DNA from: Lachnospiraceae bacterium
GTDB taxonomy: Bacteria; Bacillota; Clostridia; Lachnospirales; Lachnospiraceae
Reading direction: 5' to 3'
Assembly: GCA_017468395.1 (NCBI GenBank)
Contig: JAFUIR010000013.1
Location: 1-64,000 of the forward strand
Length of the DNA: 64,000 nt
The notes under the pieces were generated by a model that was not told the origin of the DNA, made no database searches, and was given only the letters and a program-made list of their open reading frames with translations. Below, piece by piece: positions 47,248-55,617 of this stretch; within the stretch, counting starts at the first letter, position 1; every line of letters begins with the position of its first letter. The position numbers were made by a program, and so were the translations under genes.

Positions 47248-47275
47248 ATTATATCATTAATTAAGTCAATTTCAA
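47248..47275 (-). promoter_or_regulatory. Probable promoter of the GGDEF-EAL gene
   Basis: TTGAAA (47270-47275) and TATAAT (47248-47253), spacer 16, about 70 bases before the start codon. The rest of 47180-47448 is AT-rich and shows no gene. Confidence 0.6.
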
Positions 47276-47388
47276 ATAATTTTTTGAAATTAAAGCAAAA
47301 AAGAAAGCAAAATTAATATAAATTGCGTTTTGGTGTATAATTATCGGGAAATTTTATCTCTAAATGACTTATAATTGAAACCGAACAA

Positions 47389-47422
47389 GGGCCAAACGGC
47401 ATTTCCTGCCATTCAGCCCTCT
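47389..47422 (-). terminator. Stem-loop after the ADP-ribosylglycohydrolase gene
   Basis: AGGGCTGAATGGCA and TGCCGTTTGGCCCT (reverse strand) form an imperfect stem with a 5-base loop. The downstream T-tract is weak. Confidence 0.45.
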
Positions 47423-47448
47423 CTTAATTTTCCCTCTCTATGTTTCTG

Positions 47449-48423
47449 TCAGGAGTTTTTAGCAAATCTTTCCTCCATCACTTCACACAAAGAAATAATT
47501 TCAGTTTCCTTAATAATCTGCTTTCTCCACTCTATCGGTACATTGTCATATCCATAGTAAAGGACTGCCAAACCACCTGCAATTGCTCCAATCGTATCGG
47601 TATCGCCGCCGAGATTTACTGCCCTAAGTAAGCCTTCTTCCAACGTATCCGTTGTAATCAGACTCCAGATGGCTGCTTCCAAACTATCTACCACATAACC
47701 GCTGCTTTTAATCTCATCTTCACTGCACTTTGCAAACTCATCCAATTGAAACAGTCTCGTGTAGCACGCCAGTTCCACATAATTACCAATATCTTCATGG
47801 TAAAAATCCACAGCATCATCTACGCCGCTTTGTAAACGTTCCGGCAGACTTGCGCATCCTTCAATGATATTTTTAACCATAAAGTAATAGATTCCGCAAG
47901 CCATTTTAGACCGCCGATGATTATGGGTAAGCGCTGAAACCTGATGTACACATTCCATGGCTTGTTTCAAATCCCATTCTTTATTGCAAACCTTTTCATA
48001 GGCATAAAGACAGGCCGGCATGATTCTCATAAGAGCGCCGTTTCCGTTTGCCCATTCTCCTGTCTTTCCACAGGTTTTGTAATCTTTTTCTCCTATATAT
48101 TTACAGATTGCCTCCACGCAGGTATTTCCCTGATCGAAGGCCTTACCTGCCGGAGTATACTTGCCAAAGCACATCCACTCAACAAACTTCCCCATAATAT
48201 CTGAGTAATTCACTTCTCCCTTTTCTCTGATACTATCGAGAGTTGCTAATGCCATACTACTGTCATCAGACCATGTTCCCGGAGGCATATTATAGGTTCC
48301 GTAGCCTTGTATTGTTTTCACCGGCTTATTGTTTAATTCAGCTCTATCAACAAACTGTACAGGCATTCCGAGCACATCGCCTACCACAACACCCATCATG
48401 CCGTTTACCCATATATTTTTCAT
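47449..48423 (-). CDS. ADP-ribosylglycohydrolase (DraG/ARH family)
   Basis: The 324-residue protein has the ARH metal-binding signatures: MPPGTWSDDSSMALATLDSI (first Asp/Ser cluster), GNGALMRIMPA, and GGDTDTIGAIAGGLAVLYYG (second Asp pair). It removes ADP-ribose from protein or small-molecule targets, releasing modified substrates (family knowledge). A GGAGG lies before the ATG. It is the last gene of a leftward run starting with the sigma-like gene; gaps are 13, 33 and 44 bases, so co-transcription is likely. That makes ADP-ribose removal a possible part of the neighbouring system. Confidence 0.9.
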   Translation of the reverse strand: MKNIWVNGMMGVVVGDVLGMPVQFVDRAELNNKPVKTIQGYGTYNMPPGTWSDDSSMALATLDSIREKGEVNYSDIMGKFVEWMCFGKYTPAGKAFDQGNTCVEAICKYIGEKDYKTCGKTGEWANGNGALMRIMPACLYAYEKVCNKEWDLKQAMECVHQVSALTHNHRRSKMACGIYYFMVKNIIEGCASLPERLQSGVDDAVDFYHEDIGNYVELACYTRLFQLDEFAKCSEDEIKSSGYVVDSLEAAIWSLITTDTLEEGLLRAVNLGGDTDTIGAIAGGLAVLYYGYDNVPIEWRKQIIKETEIISLCEVMEERFAKNS

Positions 48424-48467
48424 TTTCTATCCTCCATTTAAACGTAGAACACTCAAATACTTCGTGA

Positions 48468-48977
48468 CTAATTTCGCGGGTGGCTGACATGTACCTCTTT
48501 TACTACTCCCGGTAAGAATTGTTCTTCTTCAGAAAGCCAAGTAATTCCATAGGTATTCCGGAAAAATTCTTTTTTCAGGAAAATGTATTCACTTCTTGAC
48601 ATACTAAGGAAATCTTCTCCATGTTCTTCTAAAATTTTATGAAATTCATCGCACTTATCATAATAATCCTGTGATGTAAAATATCCGCCCGTTCTGTATT
48701 CCGGGAGTAAAAGAGCCTCTCTGTCAACCTTAGGAACAGATTCATATTTCCCTATAAGGTTTGACTCATAAGTCAGTAATAGATTCCTTTTTCTTTCTAT
48801 TTCTTTTTTCAACACTTCCATTTCCTGTCTTAATTTAAGAGAACCGAGAACTATCTTGCTTCCTCCGAATCCCGGAATCATTTCAGGCTTACACAAAAGT
48901 TTCTTTTCTTCCAGTTCCTTTTCCAATTCTTCAATTTCCTGTCTTAATTCTTCCTTGATTTTTTCTCTATCAGCCAT
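48468..48977 (-). CDS. Coiled-coil protein, function unknown
   Basis: The 169-residue protein has an N-terminal charged coiled coil (KEELRQEIEELEKELEEKKL), a Pro/Gly break (PEMIPGFGGSKIVLG) and a second coiled coil to about residue 70. The C-terminal ~95 residues are globular-looking (EYRTGGYFTSQDYYDKCDEF). No family is recognised. It lies between the anti-sigma-like gene and the ADP-ribosylglycohydrolase gene with short gaps. Confidence 0.65.
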   Translation of the reverse strand: MADREKIKEELRQEIEELEKELEEKKLLCKPEMIPGFGGSKIVLGSLKLRQEMEVLKKEIERKRNLLLTYESNLIGKYESVPKVDREALLLPEYRTGGYFTSQDYYDKCDEFHKILEEHGEDFLSMSRSEYIFLKKEFFRNTYGITWLSEEEQFLPGVVKEVHVSHPRN

Positions 48978-49010
48978 AATAACCTCCGCATTATCATCCT
49001 TTGAAATTTT

Positions 49011-49649
49011 TTACGGTGTTTCTAACACGTCCCCTAATTCTATGTCTTCTTTCTCATCTACATATATTTCATAACATTCTTCCAACTGCGCGATTTCAAA
49101 GGTTGCTTGGGCAAGCCCCTTTTTTTCGTCCCACTTCGCCGTTGCCACCATAATCTTAGCATCCTTTTCCTTTACGGGTACAAGAATCACAGTCACATCT
49201 GCCTGTTTTTTACACCGCACCGTCACAGATGCTTTTCCTTCTTCATAGTGCACCGTCACCGGCTTTTGCTCTTCGCTGTCACTACTGCGCACGGCCGCCT
49301 GTACTTTTATAAAGTCAGCCTTTGCCACTGATATCTGTTTCAAAAGTCCCTGTTCCAAACGTCCGGCTATTTCTGCCATACGCCGGTCTTTAGCCATCAT
49401 TCCCAGACGCAAAGCTACGATTTTACGGCGTATCTGTGTTTCCTGCCTCACAAGATTCAGCGCCAAAGCCATGTCTGCCTCCTTCGTCATTGTAGACAAA
49501 AGAAGCATTTTATCCAGCCTTTCCCTGCACAATTCACAGGTATCCAAATGAGCCATAAGAGGCTCACAAAACATCATATACTCTTCCGAAAAATCCGTAT
49601 CTTCTGCGTATCGCTCTAACTCTTCGTAAGTCAAATGTCCTTTTTCCAT
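49011..49649 (-). CDS. Soluble ZAS-type anti-sigma-factor-like protein
   Basis: This 212-residue protein has an N-terminal Hx3Cx2C motif, AHLDTCELC (His34, Cys38, Cys41), the zinc anti-sigma (ZAS/zf-HC2) signature. No membrane segment follows, so it would be cytoplasmic. Residues ~60-115 are helical and charged. The C-terminal ~90 residues are beta-rich (VTVHYEEGKASVTVRCKK) and not recognised. It begins 13 bases after the sigma-like gene, the classic sigma/anti-sigma order. Binding to that protein is inferred from position and motif. Confidence 0.7.
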   Translation of the reverse strand: MEKGHLTYEELERYAEDTDFSEEYMMFCEPLMAHLDTCELCRERLDKMLLLSTMTKEADMALALNLVRQETQIRRKIVALRLGMMAKDRRMAEIAGRLEQGLLKQISVAKADFIKVQAAVRSSDSEEQKPVTVHYEEGKASVTVRCKKQADVTVILVPVKEKDAKIMVATAKWDEKKGLAQATFEIAQLEECYEIYVDEKEDIELGDVLETP

Positions 49650-49662
49650 CCGTCATATCCTT

Positions 49663-50490
49663 TCACTGGAAGCAATATTCTGCTTCTGCCTCTATTAACT
49701 GACGCTTAATTTTCTCCCGAAGGCGCAGGCTCCAGTTTTCAAAATCTTTGACCGTAAAGTGCTCCCCAAAAATAAGTTCACCGATATAAATATTGTCCTG
49801 CAACTCATCCATGGCGTCCAAAAAGTCATTACTCCACCTAAGCGGCACCTGCGGCATCCACTCCCGCATTTCCTTCAAAAAACGCTCTGCTCCCTGCCAT
49901 ACCCGGTCCTGTTTTAAGTTCTCATAAGCCCATTTGGGCGATGTCAGTTCCTTAGTATACGGATGATACTTCTGGAATAAAATCATGGTAAAACCGCAGC
50001 TTACTGTCCGATAAGGCTTCTGTTTCCAATCCATTAAAATTGTAATGTACTTTTTTACCAGTTCAATCATCTCCAGCCGTTCCTCATATTCAATCACCAG
50101 ACGCTCGGGAGAACGGTAAAGCAAGCTGCATTCGGATGATTCCGGTTCCTGCTCCAAATCTCCCTCCAAATCAAGCAACATACGGCTACGCTTTTTTTTC
50201 CAATTCCACACCTTATTTTTAACAATCTGTGCACAATAAGTTGCAAACATCGCCTGTTCCTTTTGAAAACTATGCAGTACATTTGTTGCCACATAGGCCA
50301 GCACTTCATTTGCAATATCTTCGATTTCCGTCTCATCCACGTAGCGGCTTTCATTCATGAATTTCCATGTCATATACTTCAGATAACGAAACAGTTTTTC
50401 ATAAAACACATCCATATTTCTATCCGGTTCCATGCAAAATGCATCATATTCCGCTTCAACATCTGCGCTAAGTGATGTATAATGTTCCAT
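49663..50490 (-). CDS. Sigma-70 region-2-like protein (ECF-like)
   Basis: In the 275-residue protein, residues ~35-110 resemble sigma region 2: FRYLKYMTWKFMNESRYVDE, then EDIANEVLAYVATNVLHSFQ and FATYCAQIVKNKVWNWKKKR, mirroring the D-x2-Q/N-E-x-F and R-N...K-R pattern of ECF factors. The C-terminal ~165 residues show no clear region 4 helix-turn-helix, which is unusual. It heads the run with the ZAS protein, coiled-coil protein and ADP-ribosylglycohydrolase, and is divergent from the CHAT protease. Transcription factor activity is inference. AGGAGGGAC precedes the ATG. Confidence 0.6.
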   Translation of the reverse strand: MEHYTSLSADVEAEYDAFCMEPDRNMDVFYEKLFRYLKYMTWKFMNESRYVDETEIEDIANEVLAYVATNVLHSFQKEQAMFATYCAQIVKNKVWNWKKKRSRMLLDLEGDLEQEPESSECSLLYRSPERLVIEYEERLEMIELVKKYITILMDWKQKPYRTVSCGFTMILFQKYHPYTKELTSPKWAYENLKQDRVWQGAERFLKEMREWMPQVPLRWSNDFLDAMDELQDNIYIGELIFGEHFTVKDFENWSLRLREKIKRQLIEAEAEYCFQ

Positions 50491-50530
50491 AGAAGTCCCT
50501 CCTAAAATCCACTACTTTTCCAATATGGTT

Positions 50531-50536
50531 ATTATA
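50531..50536 (-). promoter_or_regulatory. Extended -10 promoter element of the sigma-like gene run
   Basis: TGCTATAAT on the reverse strand is a full extended -10. No good -35 is seen at 17 bases, which an extended -10 tolerates. The start would lie within the short divergent gap between the sigma-like gene and the CHAT gene. Confidence 0.5.
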
Positions 50537-50588
50537 GCAAATTTTCATAGAGACTTCCACCAATAAATACAACGGAGATATGTTTTTC

Positions 50589-53000
50589 ATGTCAATTTCA
50601 AGCGAACTTCAACTGGCAAAAACAGCATACGAAACCGGGCAGTTGTCACAGGCTTATTCCCGCAACAGTTCCTTACTTGCTTCCCATGTAATGCAGGCTG
50701 ATTTTGGTGCCTGTACAAGGGACAGACTTTTGGAATACTTAGATGTGGTGACTCTCCAACAATCTTTATTGGTGCTTTTTAACCGGCCGGCGGATTATCT
50801 GGCACTGGAGCCTTATGTAACTGAATTGGTTTCATTGATTTTTGCACAAGATGCCGACTTTTACTATGCCATCCATGCCTTCGATGCCTGCGAAGCAATG
50901 ACCACTCACGCCTTTCTTACCGAAGCGTACGATTATAAAAACAAAGCAGTTTCCCTCCTAAAAAAACATTATGGCACATGCCCGTACCTGTCCTTTATGG
51001 AGGCAATTTGTAATGCCCAGATTGCGTTTTATATGGAGGACTATTACACAGCAATTGACGAAGCGACCACCGCCGATAGTCTATGGTATGTATCGGAAAA
51101 TGAGCAGGTTTCCATGCCCCATCCCGCTAATGCTGAAGCATCTTTTCACACCATCAAGCGGCTTGGAATCAATAATTTACTGCTCCTTTGCAATTCTTAT
51201 GGAAAAATCAATAACCCCAAGTCCGCCATCGGACTGCTTACGGAGTTATTAGCCCAAAACGTATTCGACTATTACCAGAAAATCTCTGCCGAAATTACCC
51301 TTGCAGAATTGTATGTAATCGCAGGAGAAACAGAACTTGCCCGTCCCCTTTATGAGACTTACAAAACCAGTAATTTTTCCAATTATCCGGGGCTGACCGC
51401 AGCCTTAAACAGTCTTTCCTATATTTTTGAAACGTCTCCCGATGCCTTTACACCGGAAGTTCCAAGCGTACCATGCTGTTACAGCCGGAATATGTTTACC
51501 GTTTCCCGCTATAATTATGGTCTTGGGCTCGTTTCCGCCGGCAAATATCAGGAAGCACTGACTCAATTTCAGGCTGTGGGTGAAACAGGCTATTCCATGC
51601 AACTTGCCCTGCTTGCTTCTTTCGACCGTTCATCCGACATCGAGAACTTACGCACCGACGTGAATGCTTACTTTTATCGGCAGACCGGTCAGATTATCAG
51701 GCACTATGAAGAATCCCTTGCCTACAACCACCTTGCCAGACTGCAATATCACTTTAACCTTACACTGGGCGCTTATTGTCATCCGAAGTTGTCTTCTGCC
51801 CTGGCATATGAGTTTCTGTTAAATACTAAATACATCGGTCTTGAGACCTCCTATCTTCAAAAAAAACAGCAGCCACATTCCCTTGTGCAGGCCCCCTTTG
51901 TTATGCAGCACCTGCCGGAAGACACCTTGCTTTTAGAATATACCCATGTACGCACTATAGACACCGTCTCCTACGGTGTATTTGTCGTGTCCCAAAAAGA
52001 GATTACTTATATTCCGCTGGGTGAAATTGGTGCCATCGATGATGCGTTACAGGAATGGCTCCGCCTCCTTTTGGAAATGCCTCATGCCACCGGAACGAAA
52101 GCCCGGCTTCTTTTAGCCGACTATCAGACAGTCAGTCAGCGCTTACGCAGACTGCTTTATCTGCCCCTTCGAGCGCATCTTGCAGCGTATCATACGCTTC
52201 TTATCGCACCGGCCGGGGAACTGGTAAACTTTCCCTTTTCCCAGCTGTCCCTCTCCGGGGACAAGACACTTGGCGATACCTATGCCATCCGTTACCTGAA
52301 TACCGGAAAGGAATTGCTTGGCACAGCCCCCTCGTCCTATCATTTTTGTGCTGATACTGCAAAAGCCCTGGTCGTTGGAAATCCCAGTGTTTCCTGTTTT
52401 GTAAATCTGCCTTTTGCAGAGTCAGAGGCGGATATGGTATCTTACTTCCTACACACCACCGCCTGCAAAAACGAGCATGCCACCATTTCTTATGTACAGA
52501 ATGCACTGAATGAATCCCCGGATATCATACATATCGCTGCCCATGGCATCTATCAGGCACCTGTTACAAAAAATGAGGCAGTAGACTGGGATATCCTCTA
52601 TTACGCCATGCAACACAGTGGTATCGTCCTGGCAGAGGATACCCTGCTTTCTTCTGCTACGCTTGCCACACTGGATTTAAGCCACACGAAACTAGCCGTT
52701 CTTTCCTGTTGTCACTTAGGCCAGTCTGCCTACCTTGGCACAGAAGGGGCTTACGGACTGCGCCGTGCCCTCCGTCTCGCAGGTTGTCATGCACTGATTA
52801 TCAGTCTGTGGCAAGTGGATGACGCTGCTTCCTATTTGTGGATGAAGGCATTCTATGAAGCCTTTACACTTAGCGGTACTTCCATTGAAGATGCGTTTTT
52901 CATCGCACAAGATACCGTAAAATCATACGAACAAAACGGATGCAAGCCTTATGCCAGCCCTTATTACTGGGCAGGCTTTATTCTGGTGTCTCCCCATTGA
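50589..53000 (+). CDS. TPR-like CHAT-domain caspase-family protease
   Basis: The 803-residue protein starts MSISSELQLAKTAYETGQ. GGAG lies 11 bases upstream; a start nine bases earlier is possible. Residues ~1-420 are alpha-helical TPR-like repeats (LNNLLLL, AELYVIAGETELARPLYETY, GLVSAGKYQEALTQFQAV). The C-terminal ~370 residues form a CHAT domain. The catalytic dyad is intact: His652 in IIHIAAHGIYQ and Cys708 in LAVLSCCHLGQSAYLGTEGA. SLWQVDDAASYLWMKAFYEA and SPYYWAGFILVS complete the signature. CHAT proteases cleave specific proteins once activated (family knowledge). It is divergent from the sigma/anti-sigma-like pair, so the anti-sigma is a candidate substrate (inference). Confidence 0.9.
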   Translation: MSISSELQLAKTAYETGQLSQAYSRNSSLLASHVMQADFGACTRDRLLEYLDVVTLQQSLLVLFNRPADYLALEPYVTELVSLIFAQDADFYYAIHAFDACEAMTTHAFLTEAYDYKNKAVSLLKKHYGTCPYLSFMEAICNAQIAFYMEDYYTAIDEATTADSLWYVSENEQVSMPHPANAEASFHTIKRLGINNLLLLCNSYGKINNPKSAIGLLTELLAQNVFDYYQKISAEITLAELYVIAGETELARPLYETYKTSNFSNYPGLTAALNSLSYIFETSPDAFTPEVPSVPCCYSRNMFTVSRYNYGLGLVSAGKYQEALTQFQAVGETGYSMQLALLASFDRSSDIENLRTDVNAYFYRQTGQIIRHYEESLAYNHLARLQYHFNLTLGAYCHPKLSSALAYEFLLNTKYIGLETSYLQKKQQPHSLVQAPFVMQHLPEDTLLLEYTHVRTIDTVSYGVFVVSQKEITYIPLGEIGAIDDALQEWLRLLLEMPHATGTKARLLLADYQTVSQRLRRLLYLPLRAHLAAYHTLLIAPAGELVNFPFSQLSLSGDKTLGDTYAIRYLNTGKELLGTAPSSYHFCADTAKALVVGNPSVSCFVNLPFAESEADMVSYFLHTTACKNEHATISYVQNALNESPDIIHIAAHGIYQAPVTKNEAVDWDILYYAMQHSGIVLAEDTLLSSATLATLDLSHTKLAVLSCCHLGQSAYLGTEGAYGLRRALRLAGCHALIISLWQVDDAASYLWMKAFYEAFTLSGTSIEDAFFIAQDTVKSYEQNGCKPYASPYYWAGFILVSPH

Positions 53001-53601
53001 TTTTTTCTAACCCTATTACTTCTCTAATCAGTTCCTCCGTTAAGTTTAGCTCGTTGAGTTCTCCGAGATGTATATGGTTCAGCTCATGGTAGATTGAAAA
53101 CAAATATTTCCCATCTTCGGTATTTATATGGAATGTAAGTTTAGGAAAATCTTCGACATATTTCTCTATCATTTCTTTCATAACACCCAAAGTTTCGCTA
53201 AATTTACATTTTCTGCAAAAATCGGGACCGTAGTAAAACTCTGATGGCTCCGTATACCCCTCAACAACTACATTCAGATTTATTAATTCCTCTAATGCCG
53301 GTGGCGTTCTATCTTTAATAGATGAGTCATTCAGAAAACATCGCTCAAAAACATCTAAAACCTGAGGTTCTAACTCTTCATACCCATCTTGGATTTTATA
53401 TTTTGGCTTAACTCCGTGTAGTTCAAACATGAGTTTTTTGTTTTCATCATAAGCTAATATGTGTGCTGTTCTCAATTTCCCTTTGTAATGCTCGCAAAAC
53501 AGTTCGATTTTAGAAAAGCATTCCTCAAACGGAACCTCAATCTTTAGGTTTATAATAATTTCCCTTATATCCGGGAAAAAGTACAGTGAAACATTGTTCA
53601 T
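52978..53601 (-). CDS. Unknown 207-residue protein with a CxxC pair
   Basis: No family is recognised. It begins MNNVSLYFFPDIREIIINLK and contains FYYGPDFCRKCKFSETLGVM (a CxxC) and two helical halves. It looks cytoplasmic, with no signal or membrane segment. Its 3' end overlaps the CHAT gene by 23 bases, tail to tail. AAGGAG precedes the ATG. It has its own upstream gap, so its link to the neighbouring operons is only by position. Confidence 0.6.
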   Translation of the reverse strand: MNNVSLYFFPDIREIIINLKIEVPFEECFSKIELFCEHYKGKLRTAHILAYDENKKLMFELHGVKPKYKIQDGYEELEPQVLDVFERCFLNDSSIKDRTPPALEELINLNVVVEGYTEPSEFYYGPDFCRKCKFSETLGVMKEMIEKYVEDFPKLTFHINTEDGKYLFSIYHELNHIHLGELNELNLTEELIREVIGLEKINGETPE

Positions 53602-53689
53602 AAAATCTCGTCTCCTTTCTGTTTTCCGGTTTCATATACTTTATTTCCCTAATGTCTGAAACCCTCATTTTTTTATGAAAAAAAACAAA

Positions 53690-53750
53690 TAAAAAGAAAC
53701 TGTACACTTACAGGGTAGCCTGATGCTCCCCGCAAGGTACGGTTCCTTTC
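53690..53750 (-). terminator. Probable terminator of the Hsp70-AAA operon
   Basis: Reverse strand GGAACCGTAC pairs imperfectly with GTACAGTTTC around a GC-rich loop that contains a further small stem, and is followed by TTTTTATTTG. It lies 30-90 bases after the last gene of the operon. Confidence 0.55.
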
Positions 53751-53781
53751 ATTCTCTTTTTGCTTCACTGCTTCCGGCTGC

Positions 53782-55617
53782 TCAAAAATCCCCTTTTAAC
53801 ATATCCTCCCCGGCCTTATGCAATTCGGCAATGCTTATCTTATTATAATTCTCATTAATATATTTTTCCCACTTCTCAGCCAGTTGCCTGCCCCCTCTTG
53901 ACTCCTTAAGTTTTTCTTTAATTCTACTCGTTCGACGAAGCCAACGTATTCTTTTAAGATACCATTCATCGGCCATAATATCGGATAATTTTATGGACTC
54001 CGGAAGTTTTTGGGATAGTCTTTCAAAGAATCGGAAATAGTAATCTATTCTTTCATAGGTGTCCCCTATTTCTGACTCATTTCTTCCCTCTGCTCTCCGC
54101 AGCAACAACTCCATATAAATGTTTTTAAAAATAAGTTCTATATACCGCTGTACCTCTTCCGGTGTACACCCCTCTGTACCTGTTTCTATCATCTGTAAAA
54201 ATTTCTCACATTTTTCCTGATAGATTCCTTCTACCGGAGAGCAGACAAGCAACGCGAGATGTTCTCTATTATTTAGCCCTCCCCACCTCGTCTTACAAAT
54301 AAAATCATAATTCCATAAAGACAATTCGTCATGCCTTCGAATTACTTTATAAAACATTTTATTCTCTTCGTAGTATCTTCGGTCTGTTTCCACCCACTCT
54401 TTCCAATTTTCAATCAAACGTTCAAACTCTGTGTTCAATGCAATGGAATCATATTGGGGCATCTGACCAATTGCATCTTCCAAATATTGATAAATGCGAC
54501 TATAAAGGTTTCTCAAACCTTCCACTTTCATCACGTTAGGCTGATTCAAAATCCATTCATCCGCCCACTTCTCCCACTTATCGATACGCGCATTAATAGT
54601 CTCTACATTGTCATCGCCCAGATATTTCCCGGGTCTCAAAGAATCGTAGGATAAAGTGTCATATTCCACTTTGTCCCTGATTTTTTTCCATTCCAAGGCC
54701 TCTGTTTTCCAATCCTCCAAATGCCGGTACAATTCCTGCTTTCCAAGTCTTAAAATCCACTGTCGGAAACTAAGTACACCTTCTTTTTCTTCATAAAGTG
54801 TCTTTATAAATGCGTCCCACTCCTTTAGAGACCAGTTTGCACATTCCCTTTTACACAAGTCACCAAACTCTTCCAAAGAAGTACATACTTTATCCTTGTA
54901 TAAAAATCCCTGATGCAGTCTGTCCGCAACTTTGTGATACGCCTTTACATAATCCTCTGTGGTCCCTTTATTTGGCTCTGCAGTATCCGAAAGCAATGCA
55001 AGAAATTCGTCTTCCGCCCCCGCGTATCCATAAAGAGAAAACAGTTTTTCTCTTAACATCAGACATGCATTACGTATATTCACCTCCCGTCTATCATAGG
55101 AACGCTCCCAATCGTCCTCAAGATTCTTACCCATAACCATTGTCAAATATTTTTGTTCCCGTGTGTCAAGTTCTCTTCTGAAAAAATCCTTTAATTTTTC
55201 ACTATTCCAAAGATTTAACACTGCCCACTCTCCGCCAATCGCGTAGTACCAGCCGGCATTTTCCCAATAATCAAAGAAACAAGGGATTTCTTTTAAAGCA
55301 GGTTCAAAATAATGAATTGCCTGTGCAAACAAGATATCTGCTGTCAAATCATTTTCCGGATCCCACATGGCATTATAAATTTCTTCAAAATGCCTTTTGT
55401 TTTCATCCTGTATGGCTGCATCCGCATCCACATAGGTATGCCAGAAATCATTCCAATCTCCGCACTTAAAGGTGGTTATGGCGTCATCCCAGTTATTAAT
55501 AAATTCCTGCACAAGACTTCTGCTGTCAGAACAAATTTCGCCTTTGAACCTTACCGGAGTGATGTAGCAATATGTGGGCTTCTCCACGCTTTTCTCCAAT
55601 ATATATTTATAACTCAT
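53782..55617 (-). CDS. Large protein of unknown function, last gene of the Hsp70-AAA operon
   Basis: The 611-residue protein starts MSYKYILEKSVEKPTYCYIT at 55617, overlapping the stop of the upstream gene by four bases (ATGA). It is rich in Trp, Tyr and charged residues and mostly helical (KWEKWADEWILNQPNVMKVE; YRHLEDWKTEALEWKKIRDK). Repeated W-x2-W/E-W patterns suggest helical repeats. No signal, membrane helix or known catalytic motif is seen. The tight coupling to the TPR protein suggests one complex. Nothing in the sequence identifies an activity. Confidence 0.6.
   Translation of the reverse strand: MSYKYILEKSVEKPTYCYITPVRFKGEICSDSRSLVQEFINNWDDAITTFKCGDWNDFWHTYVDADAAIQDENKRHFEEIYNAMWDPENDLTADILFAQAIHYFEPALKEIPCFFDYWENAGWYYAIGGEWAVLNLWNSEKLKDFFRRELDTREQKYLTMVMGKNLEDDWERSYDRREVNIRNACLMLREKLFSLYGYAGAEDEFLALLSDTAEPNKGTTEDYVKAYHKVADRLHQGFLYKDKVCTSLEEFGDLCKRECANWSLKEWDAFIKTLYEEKEGVLSFRQWILRLGKQELYRHLEDWKTEALEWKKIRDKVEYDTLSYDSLRPGKYLGDDNVETINARIDKWEKWADEWILNQPNVMKVEGLRNLYSRIYQYLEDAIGQMPQYDSIALNTEFERLIENWKEWVETDRRYYEENKMFYKVIRRHDELSLWNYDFICKTRWGGLNNREHLALLVCSPVEGIYQEKCEKFLQMIETGTEGCTPEEVQRYIELIFKNIYMELLLRRAEGRNESEIGDTYERIDYYFRFFERLSQKLPESIKLSDIMADEWYLKRIRWLRRTSRIKEKLKESRGGRQLAEKWEKYINENYNKISIAELHKAGEDMLKGDF

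Noticed and set aside
49011-53000. Type III-E CRISPR (gRAMP/Craspase) locus because of the CHAT plus sigma-like genes
   Set aside because: No Cas7-11/gRAMP gene, no cas1 and no CRISPR array occur in the window; only the regulatory logic is similar.
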